Shown one piece after another: positions 32,690-46,500 of a stretch of 64,000 nucleotides of DNA (positions are counted from its first letter, which is position 1; every line of letters begins with the position of its first letter). The position numbers and the translations under genes were made by a program. The notes beneath the pieces are model-generated. The model did not search any database and was not told the DNA's origin. It saw nothing but the letters and a program-made list of their open reading frames with translations. Source of the DNA: Scortum barcoo (lineage: Eukaryota; Chordata; Actinopteri; Centrarchiformes; Terapontidae); the NCBI GenBank assembly GCA_023238725.1, contig CM041550.1, forward strand, positions 26,694,180 through 26,758,179, given 5' to 3'.

Positions 32690-34294
32690 TTACATAAATG
32701 ATCTGTCTTTATTAAACGGTCAAATCAGAGAAAAATGTTACATAGTCCCCAAATAACTCTTCCTGCATAAAATCCATAGTTATCTGGTTACTAACCTGAC
32801 ATTTACATCACTGCAGTTTTTCAGTTTTGTACAGGAATTTAAATGCTCAAATACAAATGACACAGGAAGTCATTTTGATGACATCTGACACATTATCCCC
32901 TAGCTCCTCAATTCATATGTTATAATAGTGTACCATAGGGTTTTTTTGACAATCATACCTAGCATCACATTAGTTGTTTTGGTTTTCCTTCTGAAAATAG
33001 ACTTTTAATGATTCAGTCTTTTAAAATTAATACCTCAATTATAGATGTAATAAATGTGTCACTGAAAGTTGAAGAAAGTGTTGGACTAGCAGTTGTGTGG
33101 CAAAGGGTGGTAAAGTTTGACCTTTACAACATTGCGAGAAACAGCATGTTCATTTACATTTAAGTAACAATACACTGTGTGCAAGCATTTAGTGACCAAA
33201 TTATACCTAAAATATCCCTCAGTTATTATACCTCACCATACTGCTAACCCTAACCTCTCATACATCAACTGAATGTGTGGCTTCAAAAATTACACACACA
33301 ACTATAGAAAAAAGGAACTATGTTAAGCTTCAGACAAAGACAAAGATATGCAGCTAGGAGGATTAATTCCACAAATTTTCTGATTATTTCCATTGGTTTC
33401 AGCAGGACACTATGACTGGATACAGCTAAGGCTGACAATATACACAAGTTAGTATATGCAAGTCTGCTCGTATGTTGTGTTGGTGTTCACTCCGATAATT
33501 TTTGCAACTATTTTTGCTCCTGCTGAGGTTACCATAGCACACTGCAAATCCAGACATAAAACAGTCACATACATTGAAAGAGTTCAAGTTCAGTTTAGTC
33601 TTATGTTGAATTTTAATTCAAGAAATTCAACATAAGACTGAGACACAGTTTGCTGACAGTAACTGTCCCAAGTTCCAAGGTCCTTGATAAATGAAAAATA
33701 CCCCAACTCCAACTGGCCCAACTGGTGTTAAGATGTGATGACCTAGATCTGGATCAGAACACAACATCTGGAAGAAGACTACATACCCATAGATCACAGT
33801 GTGGGCAAAATTTAGATAATACACTCATATAAAGACGTAATTAATATTTGGTGTATATGCAAGGAATTGCGTGGAGGAGCAAAACAAATACATAATAATG
33901 CTTCAATTCATTTGTACTGCATGTTCAATTTGTTCACCATTGAGAGGTTATAGAGCAATTTGTTTTTAAATGAGTGAATATCTTTTGGAACAATGCTATT
34001 CATCCTCAAGTAGAGTGGAGCAAAGCCTCACCAACACACGTTGTGCTGGGTATTTTCAAGAGCTCTCTGTAGTTACAGGTGATGGTGTATCTTTCATGCA
34101 CATCATCCAGATTCCTATTTGTCTGATGGATTCTGCCGGTTGTGTGCCTCCATAAAATCTACTTGTCAGTCTGCACACTGCCTTCATTTTCAAATGATAC
34201 CCAACCCATAGATACTTCACAACCTCTGATCCTCAGTTTTGAGTCTTAGCTGAGAGAGCCTCCCAGCACTGTCCTAAGCAGTATGCATTTGTGT
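32690..34294 (-). other. rnd3: Probable rnd3 3' UTR
   Basis: Sequence downstream of the rnd3 stop on the reverse strand, with a reverse-strand AATAAA at 32708-32713. This would give a 3' UTR of ~1.6 kb and leave ~0.4 kb between the convergent nmi and rnd3 transcripts. No coding or repeat signature apart from the hairpin at 33597-33639. Confidence 0.4.
33597..33639. other. Perfect 17-bp hairpin with 9-nt loop
   Basis: AGTCTTATGTTGAATTT (33597-33613) is exactly complementary to 33623-33639. It lies in the putative rnd3 3' UTR. Too short for a standard pre-miRNA; it could be an mRNA structural element or a tiny inverted-repeat relic. Confidence 0.8.
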
Positions 34295-34537
34295 TTACAT
34301 GATAGCACAGCTCTTAGCTTTGGTCTGATGATAGTGTGTTACCACAGTGGGCAGTTCTCCTCCACTATGAGACATCCTCTTACTGCTTCGAGAGGACTTC
34401 TGCCGTTTCATGCTCTTGTTGTTTTCGTTGACACAGGCCAATGTGGCCACGTGAAAGATGTCTCGGACACTGTTCTCAGACTGCAAGGAGGAACACTCCA
34501 GGTAGGGGGCACTCAGCTGCTTGGCTGTGTTGGAGCC
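34295..34537 (-). CDS. rnd3: rnd3 exon 5 with stop
   Basis: Acceptor ttaccag|GGCTCC. It encodes ECSSLQSENSVRDIFHVATL, a basic Lys/Ser-rich tail and CAIM, with TAA at 34295-34297. Confidence 0.95.
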   Translation of the reverse strand, partial: GSNTAKQLSAPYLECSSLQSENSVRDIFHVATLACVNENNKSMKRQKSSRSSKRMSHSGGELPTVVTHYHQTKAKSCAIM

Positions 34538-37500
34538 CTGGTAAAGGAATAACAGTACATCACTTTAATACTTTGCATTCGCAATATGTAGTTAAGTGTT
34601 CCTAGTGATCATTGGAACTGACACAATAAGTTGATAAGTCTGGGCCAGTATGGTGGCATATGAGATAACAGCCTGCAGGTGTCATTCCAACTTAAGTCTC
34701 CAACCATTGCTTAGAAATTCAGGTAAATGGGAGGATCTCATGTGAGGTCAATGGTGGGAAAATGGCAGATGGAAGATAGTTGGACACCTCTGGATAATAC
34801 ACTACCAGTCAAAAGTTTGGACAAACCTTCTCATTCAATGGTTTTTTCTTTATTTTTTTATTATTTTCTACATTGTAGATTAATACTGAAGACATCAAAA
34901 CTATGAAAGAACACATATGGTAATTATTTAGTAAAGAAAAAAGTGTTAAACAAACCAGAATATGTTTTATATTTTAGATTCTTCAAAGTAGCCACCTTTT
35001 GATTTGATGACAGCTCTGCACACTCTTGGCTTTCTCTCAGTCAAGCTTCATGAGGTGGTCACCTGGAATGGTTTTCAGTTATTAACAGGTGTGCCTTTCC
35101 AAGGGTTCATTTGTGGAATTTCTTGCCTTCTTAATGTGTTTGAGACTGTCAAATCAAAAGGTGGCTAAGTAAGACCTTCCAAATGTAACAAAGACAGGTA
35201 TCAAAATCAGAATTCACCCACCTGGTCATACGATACTGGAGCCTGTCTGTTGTGGGACCTGGTGAAGAGGTCTGTTCGGAGGTCTGACTTACACCCCACC
35301 AGCAGCATCTTGGTGTTGGGACAGAACTCCTCAATCTCTCCTGTCCACTGGATATAGGGGTCAAGGAACAGGAAACTGTTTGTCTGTTCTTTTTTTATAT
35401 AACATCACTTTTACCAATTACCAGTAGTTAAAAATATCATACTATGTCCTACAATGTATATGTCCAGGGGATGTGGGACACATTGGCTAATTTATAAACC
35501 AGAGGGTTAGCGGTTACAGTTAACCCTGTTTTGGCTACTCATATCTATAACAAAGATTGCTGAAATAATAATCTTTTGAAATGAAAGGACAAAATATTCA
35601 GGATGGAAACTTAACTTCTCCTCTAGAAGAGGAGGTGTCTCCACCTGTAACAGGGGAAGACTTTCCTACAACTCACCTTCTTGAGAACACTGTCTAGTGT
35701 CTCTGGTCTGCTGATGTCAAAGCAGATGAGAACTGCGTCAGCATCAGGGTAAGAGAGAGGTCGCACATTGTCATAGTAGGAAGAACCTTCAAATAAAAGA
35801 AACATCTACAAGTCAGTTTTAATGTCAACTTTCGAATTTGTTGGCAAAAACAACAATTAGAAAATGTTGGGCCTCAGAAACCTAAATTATCAGCATTAAA
35901 AAAATTTGTTAATTAATAGTCTCTTGCTTCAACAAAGAGAGTGAGAGAGTCTGAGAAAATGGGGAGATGGAATGATTTTAAGATTATATGTGCTAGTTGG
36001 TGATTTTAATGTCATCCAGAGAGCCTTTGTGGGTAATTGCCTACTCTTTTTTTTTCCTAAACTGGCTCAATCACATCCTTGTATTTTTTAGTGGATTTCT
36101 GTTTTTTTTTGTTTTTTTGTTTTGTTGCATTTTATCAGCTCAGTGAGAAATCAGACTTTTGTGTGAAAATAGAAGCAATCAAAAATGTTTTTGCTGATCT
36201 GACAGATGGAAACATCACAAAAACCAACATATCGGCTTGTCTGGTAATCAATATAATGACAGAAACAATTAAAGCCATCAGGAGAGACCCTGTAAAAACT
36301 ACAGGTAGGTGGTGCTATTCTCTTTTTAGCCTTGTTTTTTTAGCCTGTTTGTCAAATTAGCGCCATTAAATCTATGCTGCATCAGCTGAATCATGTCTAC
36401 AGTGTACCCATGGATGCCAATACAGTTATTAATGGATTACTTTGATACTGAGGGAAACTTACAACATGAACATTCTAAGGCAAATTCTTCAATGTCTTTT
36501 TTCATATTTCTAAGCAGATTTATGGATGTTTCTGGATGGACATCAGCCATAATTAAGATTAGATCAGACTGACTTTCACCTCATCCACCTCATTGGAAAT
36601 TTGTCTTTGTTTTTTTCCAATGTATAAAACAACATACATATAATGCAAATAACACAGCACACCATTAAAAACATGAATAAATATACCATATACAATAGTG
36701 CAAATTGGCAAAAGCCATAAATAAAAGATATTACTAGAAGACATAGAAAATGGTGAAAACTAGAATAAGAGATTACAAGCTATTGCTATTGAAAGTGTTA
36801 ATGCTATTTGTAATGCAATAACTGATTGTGACTCATAAATCAAGTGCTAAGAATTAGTAACATAAGTAACATAAAAAACAGATTATTTATATCTTCTGTG
36901 AAAATGTACCAGCTGCTCTGATGAAGATATTCCTTCATAGTTCATTCTGACATAAACCATGTACAATATTTGCATGTAAGAATACACAAGGTAACTCTCT
37001 CAGTAAAATATCCAAGGTTGCTGATAGAGGGGGTGTCAAATGTCAAATGCTATGTACCAGTTTGATGTCAAGATAAGTGACTGGACAAACAAAAACTTTA
37101 TGGCCTGCTGGTGGCTTCATATTAAAAGTAAGAAAAAACAACACTAAAAAAGCAAATTTCTTGGTAATCCCTCCAGTAGTTGTGATTATATTGTTGTCAT
37201 TATATTCAGGGCCTAAGTGGTGGATTGACAGACCAATCGACAGAACCTAGAGCCAATGCCAAAGCCTAGAGCCCCACTGCTAGTGTAAATAAAAATGTAC
37301 TATGGACAGAGGTACATCAACACACACCACAAAAAAGAAAAAACAAACAAAGAAACCCTCTGTAAAAGAGGAGATGAGTCTTATGACAGTCCTTCGGGGG
37401 GAAAAGCCCTTTCTCTCCTCCTCAATGCTGACAATATCTTTGTTTATACAAAGCATGGAAGGATTACAGCCATGTACATTCCACCAATGAATACTTAATA

Positions 37501-40500
37501 CTTCTGGGTAACCTTTCAGCAAGATTTTGCAAGACACAAGTTTAATTTGTGAGCGTCAGTAAGCACCTAACAATGTGGTACAAATTTGCATGACCTCAAT
37601 ACTTCAACTGACAGTAGTATCTATCCACCATCTGCCTCATGCAACTAAAGCTGAGCTCTGGGATCTCATTGGATTGTGTAGTATGAATTATGGGCAAAGG
37701 AAGCTTGTATTGTCCTTCAGACAAGACAGTATACTTGATTTCCCAGACTAAGATAGTCTTTGAGTCAATGAGCGGCATCTTTATCTATTATATGGGGTAT
37801 AATCTTAGTGCTGGCCTGGTGTATCTTGAATCTTCTTCTCAACCATTAGCTGAGTGGTCGGGATCCTTAATGATTCTCCTAGTGTTAGTCTTACACCATT
37901 TGGAGTAAAATGTCCTTCAGGAGGGGTAGAGCACCACGACAGCCAGACCACTTTTTGCAATCCTGTTTTTCAATCCAGTGTTTTTCCTGTACCAGACAGT
38001 TAGGTTCTCCACAAGGCAGCTCTCAAAGGTGCAGGAATAGAAATTCCAAGCTCTATTTCTTAATTCTGAGATGTTTCAGGCATTGTAAGCTTTGTAACGC
38101 TTATATAAAAATGTTACATGCAGAGAATTACTAAACATGTTAACTTGTGTACATTCTTTCAAATGCTCAGAAGACTCAACATATTCAGACACTGAAACTA
38201 TTTGAATATTTGAAACCATGCACAGAGCACCTTATTTTTAATCACAAAATGTAGAGTTTTCTAGTTATTTATTAGACTTGCTTATTTCACATTGGCTTGA
38301 CTATAGGAAAACTTACCTCTGGACAGAAGGGTTAAATCATTTGGTCAAGACATTTTGCTTTAAGGCCTTCCTGTCAAACACAAAAAGTATAGATTAACTA
38401 AGCTTACTGAATTATGCCATTGAATTCAAAAGAATCAGGAAGCTAGTATGCCTCATGGCATTACTGGAAGTTATAAAAATTATTCAGAACCTGATCCATG
38501 ACGTCTCAAAGTGACTTTCTAATCTTCTAGCCAAGATGTGTGTATTCACAGACAGAATCCATAATTATATTATATTATATATTTTATATTTATATTATAT
38601 TTTCCTTGTTATATATGATTAGTCTTTATGTCTTATAATCATATATAATAGTCTACCTTTTCTCTCATACGATGCTGAACTGATCTCATACAACAGACAG
38701 GCGAGGCATCACAAGGTTGTCTCTTACTGGTGTTAAATCTTAGCCACAACAGTCTGATTAAATATCTTCTTTCTAGATTCCTTTTGCGCACGCAGACGAT
38801 GTAACCCTGAAACTATCTACTGAAAGTGGTTGACAAGACCTCACAATCCCTCCGCTCCCCACCTTTCCTTTGTTTGTATCCCATTATAAATATCTGTGCT
38901 TTTTCTGTTATCACTTGTGAGTCCTCATCTAGCTGAGCATACGCTCGGTTGTCTGAACAGCTCACCTTCTTGCAAGAATACATTAAAATATAAAAGACAC
39001 TCTGGTCAGGATCAATTCTCTTTATTTCCAGTACAGACTAAATATATTTTTCCACAACATGATGAAAATAATTAATTTTATTTATTTATCTAATTAACAC
39101 AAATTAAAGGAAGTGATAATTACTCAGAGTACTCCTGAAACCCCTTTTCTTTGAGCAGAAGTTCCTAAATATGCTTAAGTCTCACGCCCCAAACCTCCAC
39201 ATTCTTCTGTGAACAGATGCACATGGGCAGGAGTAAGCAGCTACAGCAGACTTTCATGTTTGGCAAGTCAGGTTTCTTATGTTAAACAAACTTTCTTTTC
39301 ATAGTGCCATCCTTCAGGAGCTCTGGTATGAGGTTTTTCCATGGAAGAGAGAGCAGATGGAAACCCATCAGAAAGACAGAAGACCAATGGAACAAAATAA
39401 GGAATTTTACACCTTGATTCAAGAGTGTGATCTCCTCTGGGATGGGGGGCACATGTCCCCCTCACAGATTTTCCAATTGAATAAATGTTTGTTAAATCAA
39501 AATCTATCATTGAATGATGCAACACAATGGTGACTGAGCCTACAGCCCACTGGTGCATTGCAGTATTGGTGTCTATGGTGACTTTCCGATAAAACGATGA
39601 GCAGCGTACATTTTGGCTTTTAACTAGGCTTTTACTGCAAAAGACTAAGCTCTTCAACTCACCTTTTCTGGTCTCTGCCAGTGTTGAAAGTAAACAGTTA
39701 CTGTGGCAGAACAAACAAACAAACAAAATAAAAGACTTATGACTACAGATGATAAAACTTAAACGTCAAAGTGTAGTGAGGTTGAACAACAGAACTGAGA
39801 CAATCAAACAGTCTGTGAGATTATAACTCTAAGGTTCTCTGAATGTTGTCCAGACTATTATATTTACAAATTATATTCCTTATTCTTTTGCTGGATATTA
39901 ATTTTGTGTATTTACAGATATTATCCCTGCATTTACACACAGCTTTGTTTTAAGTCAAGTGTTTTGACTGAGTTTGTAAGACATACACAGTGTACAGACA
40001 CAACAGGGATGACACAGACATACCGAATGAAGATGAAAAATAACAAGATAAAACAAGCAAGCAAACATCAACAAAACAAAACAATAACAGCCAAACCACT
40101 ACTATTAGATCCCTGCAGTGTGTATCTTTGTATTATTGAGAAAATGCATGACTTCGTAAACCTATCTGTCAACGGGGGGGGGGGAATAACTGTAAAGTCA
40201 CACATGTGAGGTTGTGCTTAAAAAAATGACACGAAACAAGTAGTCAAAAACAGTCAATTATACCCTTGACTCCAGTGGGTTAAAAGGATTCATTCACACA
40301 AGACACCTGGACCTGATGGCATCCCTGGCTGAGCTCTCGAAGGTGTGTGAGAATCAGTTGGAAGATGTTTGCATGGACATTTTCACATTTTTTTTACTGC
40401 TATACTTTGTATTCTCAACATGTTTTATGAAGCCCACCATTGTCTCTGTCCCAAAAAAGCCCAAAAGCCTCTGTCTGAACGACTACTACCAAGTTACACC

Positions 40501-43500
40501 CCCTCCCTTTTGAGATGTTTTGAGGGGTAAGTCAAAACCTGCGTTACCTCTTCCCTCCTGCTAATCACTTGACCAACTTTGGTTTGCCTACATGCCAAAC
40601 TGAGGATGACATCACCCTAACCCACCACACTGTACTCTTCCACCTGGACCAGAGAAATGAGGTGAGAATGCTGTTCACTGACTATGTCACAGGGAACCCC
40701 TGGGGTTTCCATGGGGCTCGTCCAGTGAGAAGCCAGAAATTTAAACCAAATTTCACACGTAGGTGAGATGTTGGAATTTGGTGCACTTCTCTGGACAGAA
40801 GGGCTGTAAAACCCCCTTTCTGACTCTAGTCAGGCTTCTCAGTTTCCATGTAGGCCTCTACAGGCTTCTCAGTTTCCATGTAGGCCTCTACAGGCTTCTC
40901 AGTTTCCATGTAGGCCTTTATTGTCTAAAGCACATGATATGACATCCCAACACTCCAGTATGGCATGGGGTTGAAACACCAGCCATGGCCCATTGGCTCA
41001 CTTTTAAAGACAAGAAAATCTCAAATAAGGAATTTTGTACTCTTTTTTGCAACAAGCTCTTCCAGGATTCTTTGTTAAAAATGTCATGTGGGGAGTAGGG
41101 GACTCTAATTATATTAGATCCCCCTACATGCACTGCAATCACTGTTTGTAGGTTGAAGGCTGATGATTGGCGATCGAAAAGCTTTAACATATCGTCCAAC
41201 TCTACTGCCCCTCTCCAACAGCGGGACTATGGCAGAGAGAAACAGCAGCTTTGGCGTTCAATCAGCAAGGAACCTGACCTGGACTCACGACACCAACTCT
41301 GTCATAAATATGGCAAGACAATGGCAAACACTGACATTGGAAATCTAGAGAACTATCTCTAACTATCACATGTAGCTCTTGGTGGATGGAGGCCTATTCT
41401 TGATTGTGAGTGTTTATTTGACTCTCTATCTTCATGTTCATGCTCCACAGAACTCAGGAAAATACTATGATAATTTGAGTTGAGATAATTTTATTGTGAT
41501 ATTTCATATCATCTAAGGACTGTTACAACAGTCATCTATAAAAACATTTGTGTGTAAAACACACATACCCATGGCACACCCATTGCTCCCTTTTGAGCTC
41601 AGAATCCCACTGTGGGGCCACCCTGGGCATACCACTGTGTGACTTCAGTCCAAACAGAAACATGAACATCTTCAACATGACCCTAGCAGCTATCTCCACT
41701 CTCTGTAGCTGATGTAGCAGAGCCACTATGTGTTAATCTGACAAACATCATAATGCATGAAACTAGGTAGAGCACAACTGAATTCACTAGCTTGGCTAGA
41801 AATCACTTTCAGTGTATTGAGATCAGGCCACATAACATTGAATCATCAGAAACAGATGTGTGAATAGTAATTTCCCCTGAGGAATAAGTCTTCACTCTAC
41901 TCCTAATATCTGTTTTGTTAATCACCAACCTAGGTAGAAAAACAGCTAAATTTGTGGCAGATATCCTCCTGGGCAGAGTGAGTGCACACTCTTCTCATTT
42001 TTTACGTCAACAACTGAATTCTTGGTTAAATGTGGAATGGGAGAAAAAACAACTCAATGCCCAACTCATTTAAGTTGCATATAAATTAGTTTGTATAAAT
42101 AATAATATAGCCAACAGTTAGAGAAGGCAGGCAACAATGATTCTCCTCTACTGGACCAGTATGAGTGTGTATGTTGAATGGTGTGGTCGGAGCATTTCAT
42201 ATGTTGGCTCCAGTGAAATTCGACTCTTAGTTTATATCCAGAGCTCCAGAGCTGGGGCTTTGCCTACATTCCAGACATACAGCGTCACAGTCTTTCTGTG
42301 GAACTTGCTAGTGTTGGATAAACTACAGCTTACACCCATGCTTCACAACAGGCAGCCCACCCACCTATGAGTCAGGGAGTCCAACATTTTGCATTCCCCT
42401 ATTTTTAAGGCTGGGGGTAGACTCAATTACCCCAATCGCTCCCCTCATAACCAAGCCCTCCTCAGAATCTGGACTGATTTGACAAAAATCTAAAAAACCC
42501 AACTGAAACTGATCCATGACCACGATTATGCTCACCAAGAGTTTTAGGAACATTGTCCCGAGTCACAATAGCTCTGCAGCACAAAACATGAGCTTTTTAG
42601 ATATATTAAGATATTTATGCCATAGATTCATTTTCTAGTCAAAACCTGGTAGTATGTACATTACCCACAATGCAATTTAACCACCAACAGATTTGGGTGT
42701 GTTAGCTAGTAGTGGCTAAAGCCTCCAGCCTGCAGCAGAGATCAAGATATAGAGGTCATATAGAGGTCTGGTAAGCTCACTTTAATCTAACTCCACACCC
42801 ACAGCAAGCACTGACTCAAGTCCGTCGACCCAAACTGATTCTGAGGATCAGTCCAGATGGCTGACCCAGGTGTATATTAATAAATTGGTATCAGCTAAAA
42901 GTGAACTAATTTGGCTGGATCCCTAAGTGAAAATTAGAGTTACCATAGCAGCCAAACAAATATATATATTGGGGGTGGGTAAGTTAACAGGTTATTATCA
43001 TTATTTTATCACACATTAGCGCTAGTGATGTATCATTTGCAAATGAGAGCCGACTCCTGTCGGGGAGAGTCAAATCTTCAACCGCTCCTGCTAAGCTCTG
43101 CTGAGAATTTATGCAGGCAGTGGCGGGACTTTATTTTGATGGGCACACCATCACATGCAATCACATGCATGGACAGACTAGTATCATACTATTATATAAA
43201 AGAAGGAAGGGGAACAGATGCTCCAAAGACAAGCGAGTGTAGTGGTACAGGCCAGCCAGGTCACTGGCTTTGAATACACATACAGACAAAACATGGGTCA
43301 CAGGAGGAGTGGAATATTGATCAGTATTGGCTTGGGATGGGTGTCATTATGTGTCTCAACCAATCAGATCATTTGGGGTGGGCCTAAGACTGCAGCAGCA
43401 CTCACATGAACCGGACAAGAACTGGTGGGGACAGAAAATTGGAGATAGGTACCGAACTCTTACATAAACATATTCATTTCAAATCTCTTCCAGACGGCGG

Positions 43501-46500
43501 AGTTGATAGAACCTGTTAAAAGAAAAATATTACCAAAAAGAAAAAAAAAAAGTGCTGTTAAAAAGCATCTTATTTGTTAAAAGTGTTTGCAAACCAAATG
43601 TTATTGCACTTTTGTTCAAATAGCAGTACTTTTAAAATAAAAGTGCACAATACACTACTTTTGAATTCATTCAATGCAATTAATTATTAATTATTCATTA
43701 GTAATGATTAATTAATGTGATTAACCTTCTGCAAATAATTGCAGAAAATCATGCAATTAATCGCGATTAAAAATTTTAATCGTTGCCCAGCACACTAATA
43801 TACAATGGTGTGAAAAAGTGTTTGCCCCCTTCCTGATTTCTTATTTTTTTGCATGTTTGTCACACTTAAATGTTTCAGATCATCAAACAAATTTAAATAT
43901 TAGTCAAAGACAACACAAGTAAACACAAAATGCAGTTTTTAAATGAAGGTTTTTATTATTAAGGGAGAAAAAAAATCCAAACCTACATGGCCCTGTGTGA
44001 AAAAGTGATTGCCCCCCTGTTAAAACATAACTTAACTGTGGTTTATGACAACCTGAGTTCAATTTCTCTAGCCACACCCAGGCCTGATTACTGCCACACC
44101 TGTTCTCAATCAAAAAAATCACTTAAATAGGACCTGCCTGACAAAGTGAAGTAGACCAAAAGATCCTCAAAAGCTAGACATCATGCTGAGATCCAAAGAA
44201 ATTCAGGAACAAATGAGAAAGAAAGTAACTTGAGATCTATCAGTCTGGAAAAGATTATAAAGCCATTTCAAAAGCTTTGGGACTCCAGCAAACCACAGTG
44301 AGAGCCATTATTGTCCACAAATGGCGAAAACATGGAACAGTGGTGAACCTTCCCAGGAGTGGCCGGCTGACCAAAATTACCCCAAGAGCGCAGCGACAAC
44401 TCATTCCAAGAGGTCACAAAAGACCCCACAACAACATCCAAAGAACTGCAGGCCTCACTTGCCTCAGTTAAGGTCACTGTTCATGACTCCACCATAAAAA
44501 AGAGACTGGGCAAAAATGGCCTGCATGGCAGAGTTCCAAGACGAAAAACCACTGCTGAGCAAAACATTAAACATTAAGGCTCGTCTGATTTTTGCTAGAA
44601 AACATCTTGATGATCCCCAAGACTTTTGGGGAAAATACTCTTTGGACTGACAAGACAAAAGTTGAACTTTTTGGAAGGTGTGTGTCCCATTACATCTGGT
44701 AAAAGTAAAAGCAAAAGTAACACCGCATTTCAGAAAAAGAACATCATACCAACAGTAAAATATGGTGGTGGTAGTGTGATGGTCTGGGGCTGTTTTGCTG
44801 CTTCAGGACCTGGAAGACTTGCTGTGATAAATGGAACCATGAATTCTGCTGTCTACCAAAAAATCCTGAAGGAGAATGTCCGGCCATCTCTTCGTGACCT
44901 CAAGATGAAATGAACTTGGGTTCTGCAGCAGGACAATGATCCAAAACACACCAGCAAGTCCACCTCTGAATGGCTGAAGGAAAAACAAAATGAAGAACTT
45001 TGGAGTGGCCTAGTCAAAGTCCTGACCTGAATCCTATTGAGATGCTGTGACATGACCTTAAAAAGGCGGTTCAATGCTCGAAAACCCTCCAATGTGGCTG
45101 AATTACAACAATTCTGCAAAGATGAGTGGGCCAAAATTCCTCCACAGCGCTGTAAAAGACTCATTGCAAGTTATCGCAAACACTTGATTGCAGTTTGTTG
45201 CTGCTAAGGGCAGCCCAACCAGTTATTAGGTTTAGGGGGCAATCACTTTTTCACACAGGGCCATGTAGGTTTGTATTTTTTTTTTTTCTCCCTTAATAAT
45301 AAGAAGCTTCATTTAAAAACTGCATTTTGTGTTTACTTGTGTTGTCTTTGACTAATATTTAAATTTGTTTGTTGATCTGAAACATTTAAGTGTGACAAAC
45401 ATGCAAAAAAACAAGAAATCAGGAAGGGGGCAAACACTTTTTCACACCACCACTGTATACACATGCATGCACACACACACGAGAGAGAGAGAGAGAGAGG
45501 AAGAGGTCCATTAGCCATTATTAAAATCCTTCAACTGCAACACAGCAATAACCAGAATATAATTTTAGCATTGCATTGGTCCAGTGATAATGTCCAAATT
45601 ACATCTTCCCATTGTCCACCAATTTATTGTACGTGAGTACGATGAACTGGCAGTAAGTAATAAATAGCATGGATAGATTAATAGCATATTAGAAAAGAAA
45701 TTATAATGTGCAAAGTGCAAACTACTTTGAAACAAATCACTAAAAAAATAACATTTAGGTCTTTTCAACAGAATCCCAACGTCCTTTTTTCAGATGTACG
45801 CTTTCTTTTTTTCCCCTATAAACAAGAAGGCCTGTCACTAAATGACAAAGTTAAATAATTGGTCATGTTGAAGATTCCTCATTGGCTCTTTTAAAATAAA
45901 TATGTGGAATGGTGATTATGCATTTTACATAACACTATGGGCACAGCCACAGCCACTACCACTAATTCTCCCAGATACACCATGTGACAGTTCTGAGTGT
46001 GTAAGGAGATAACCTCAGAGAAAGGGAATTTGACCAATAACCCACTTCGTAAAAATTAATCTTCCAAAAAACGAGGCTATCCCATCTTTTCTGAAAGGGG
46101 TTAGAGTGAAGGTTAAAATTAGATTTGTTCGATAATTTCTAAAAGCGCATTATTGTATTTATTAATCTCTCATGATGGATGGGTGGCTGACAATCTTATA
46201 GCATACATCAGATTATTAGTGGATTCTTGCTTAATAAAAATGATGCACACACACACAAACACAGACACACACACCCAGAGAGAGAGAGAGAGGACTCAAA
46301 AATAAAGGGGTCATTTGAGGTGTTTTTGCTGAATACTTAAAACAAATATATTCGCCCCCATTACCAACTTCTTAAGTAATCTGAAGAGGGTCAACACCAC
46401 AAAAACAACTAAAGGGAAAGTTGTTGATGAAAAAAGTCAGTCATATTACATAGTACACATAATTATGTACTCATGTGTTGAATAATAATGTGTTAATGTT

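Larger units (their letters stand above)
43803..45455 (+). mobile_element. Full-length Tc1-like element with IR/DR ends, inactive
   Basis: A 1653-bp element flanked by TA (43801-43802 and 45456-45457). Each end is an inverted repeat of ~215-220 bp containing two direct repeats. Outer copies are GGTGTGAAAAAGTGTTTGCC-type at 43807-43829 and 45426-45448. Inner copies are TGTGTGAAAAAGTGATTGCC-type at 43994-44016 and 45235-45257. This is the Sleeping Beauty-type IR/DR layout. A broken transposase gene fills the centre. It lies in rnd3 intron 2, opposite in orientation to rnd3. Confidence 0.9.

Noticed and set aside
34295..34552. Forward-strand frame opposite rnd3 exon 5
   Set aside because: Antisense shadow of a real coding exon.
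36090..36130. T-rich run as a terminator or U6-type end
   Set aside because: No pol III promoter or RNA-gene body upstream; simple low-complexity DNA in an intron.
39277..39726. 149-codon open frame on the - strand in rnd3 intron 2
   Set aside because: No family resemblance, no usable splice context, cysteine/serine-rich mixed composition typical of chance frames in intronic DNA.
40140..40200. G-run (ggggggggg) as possible G-quadruplex
   Set aside because: A single G tract without three further tracts nearby; more likely a homopolymer slippage site.
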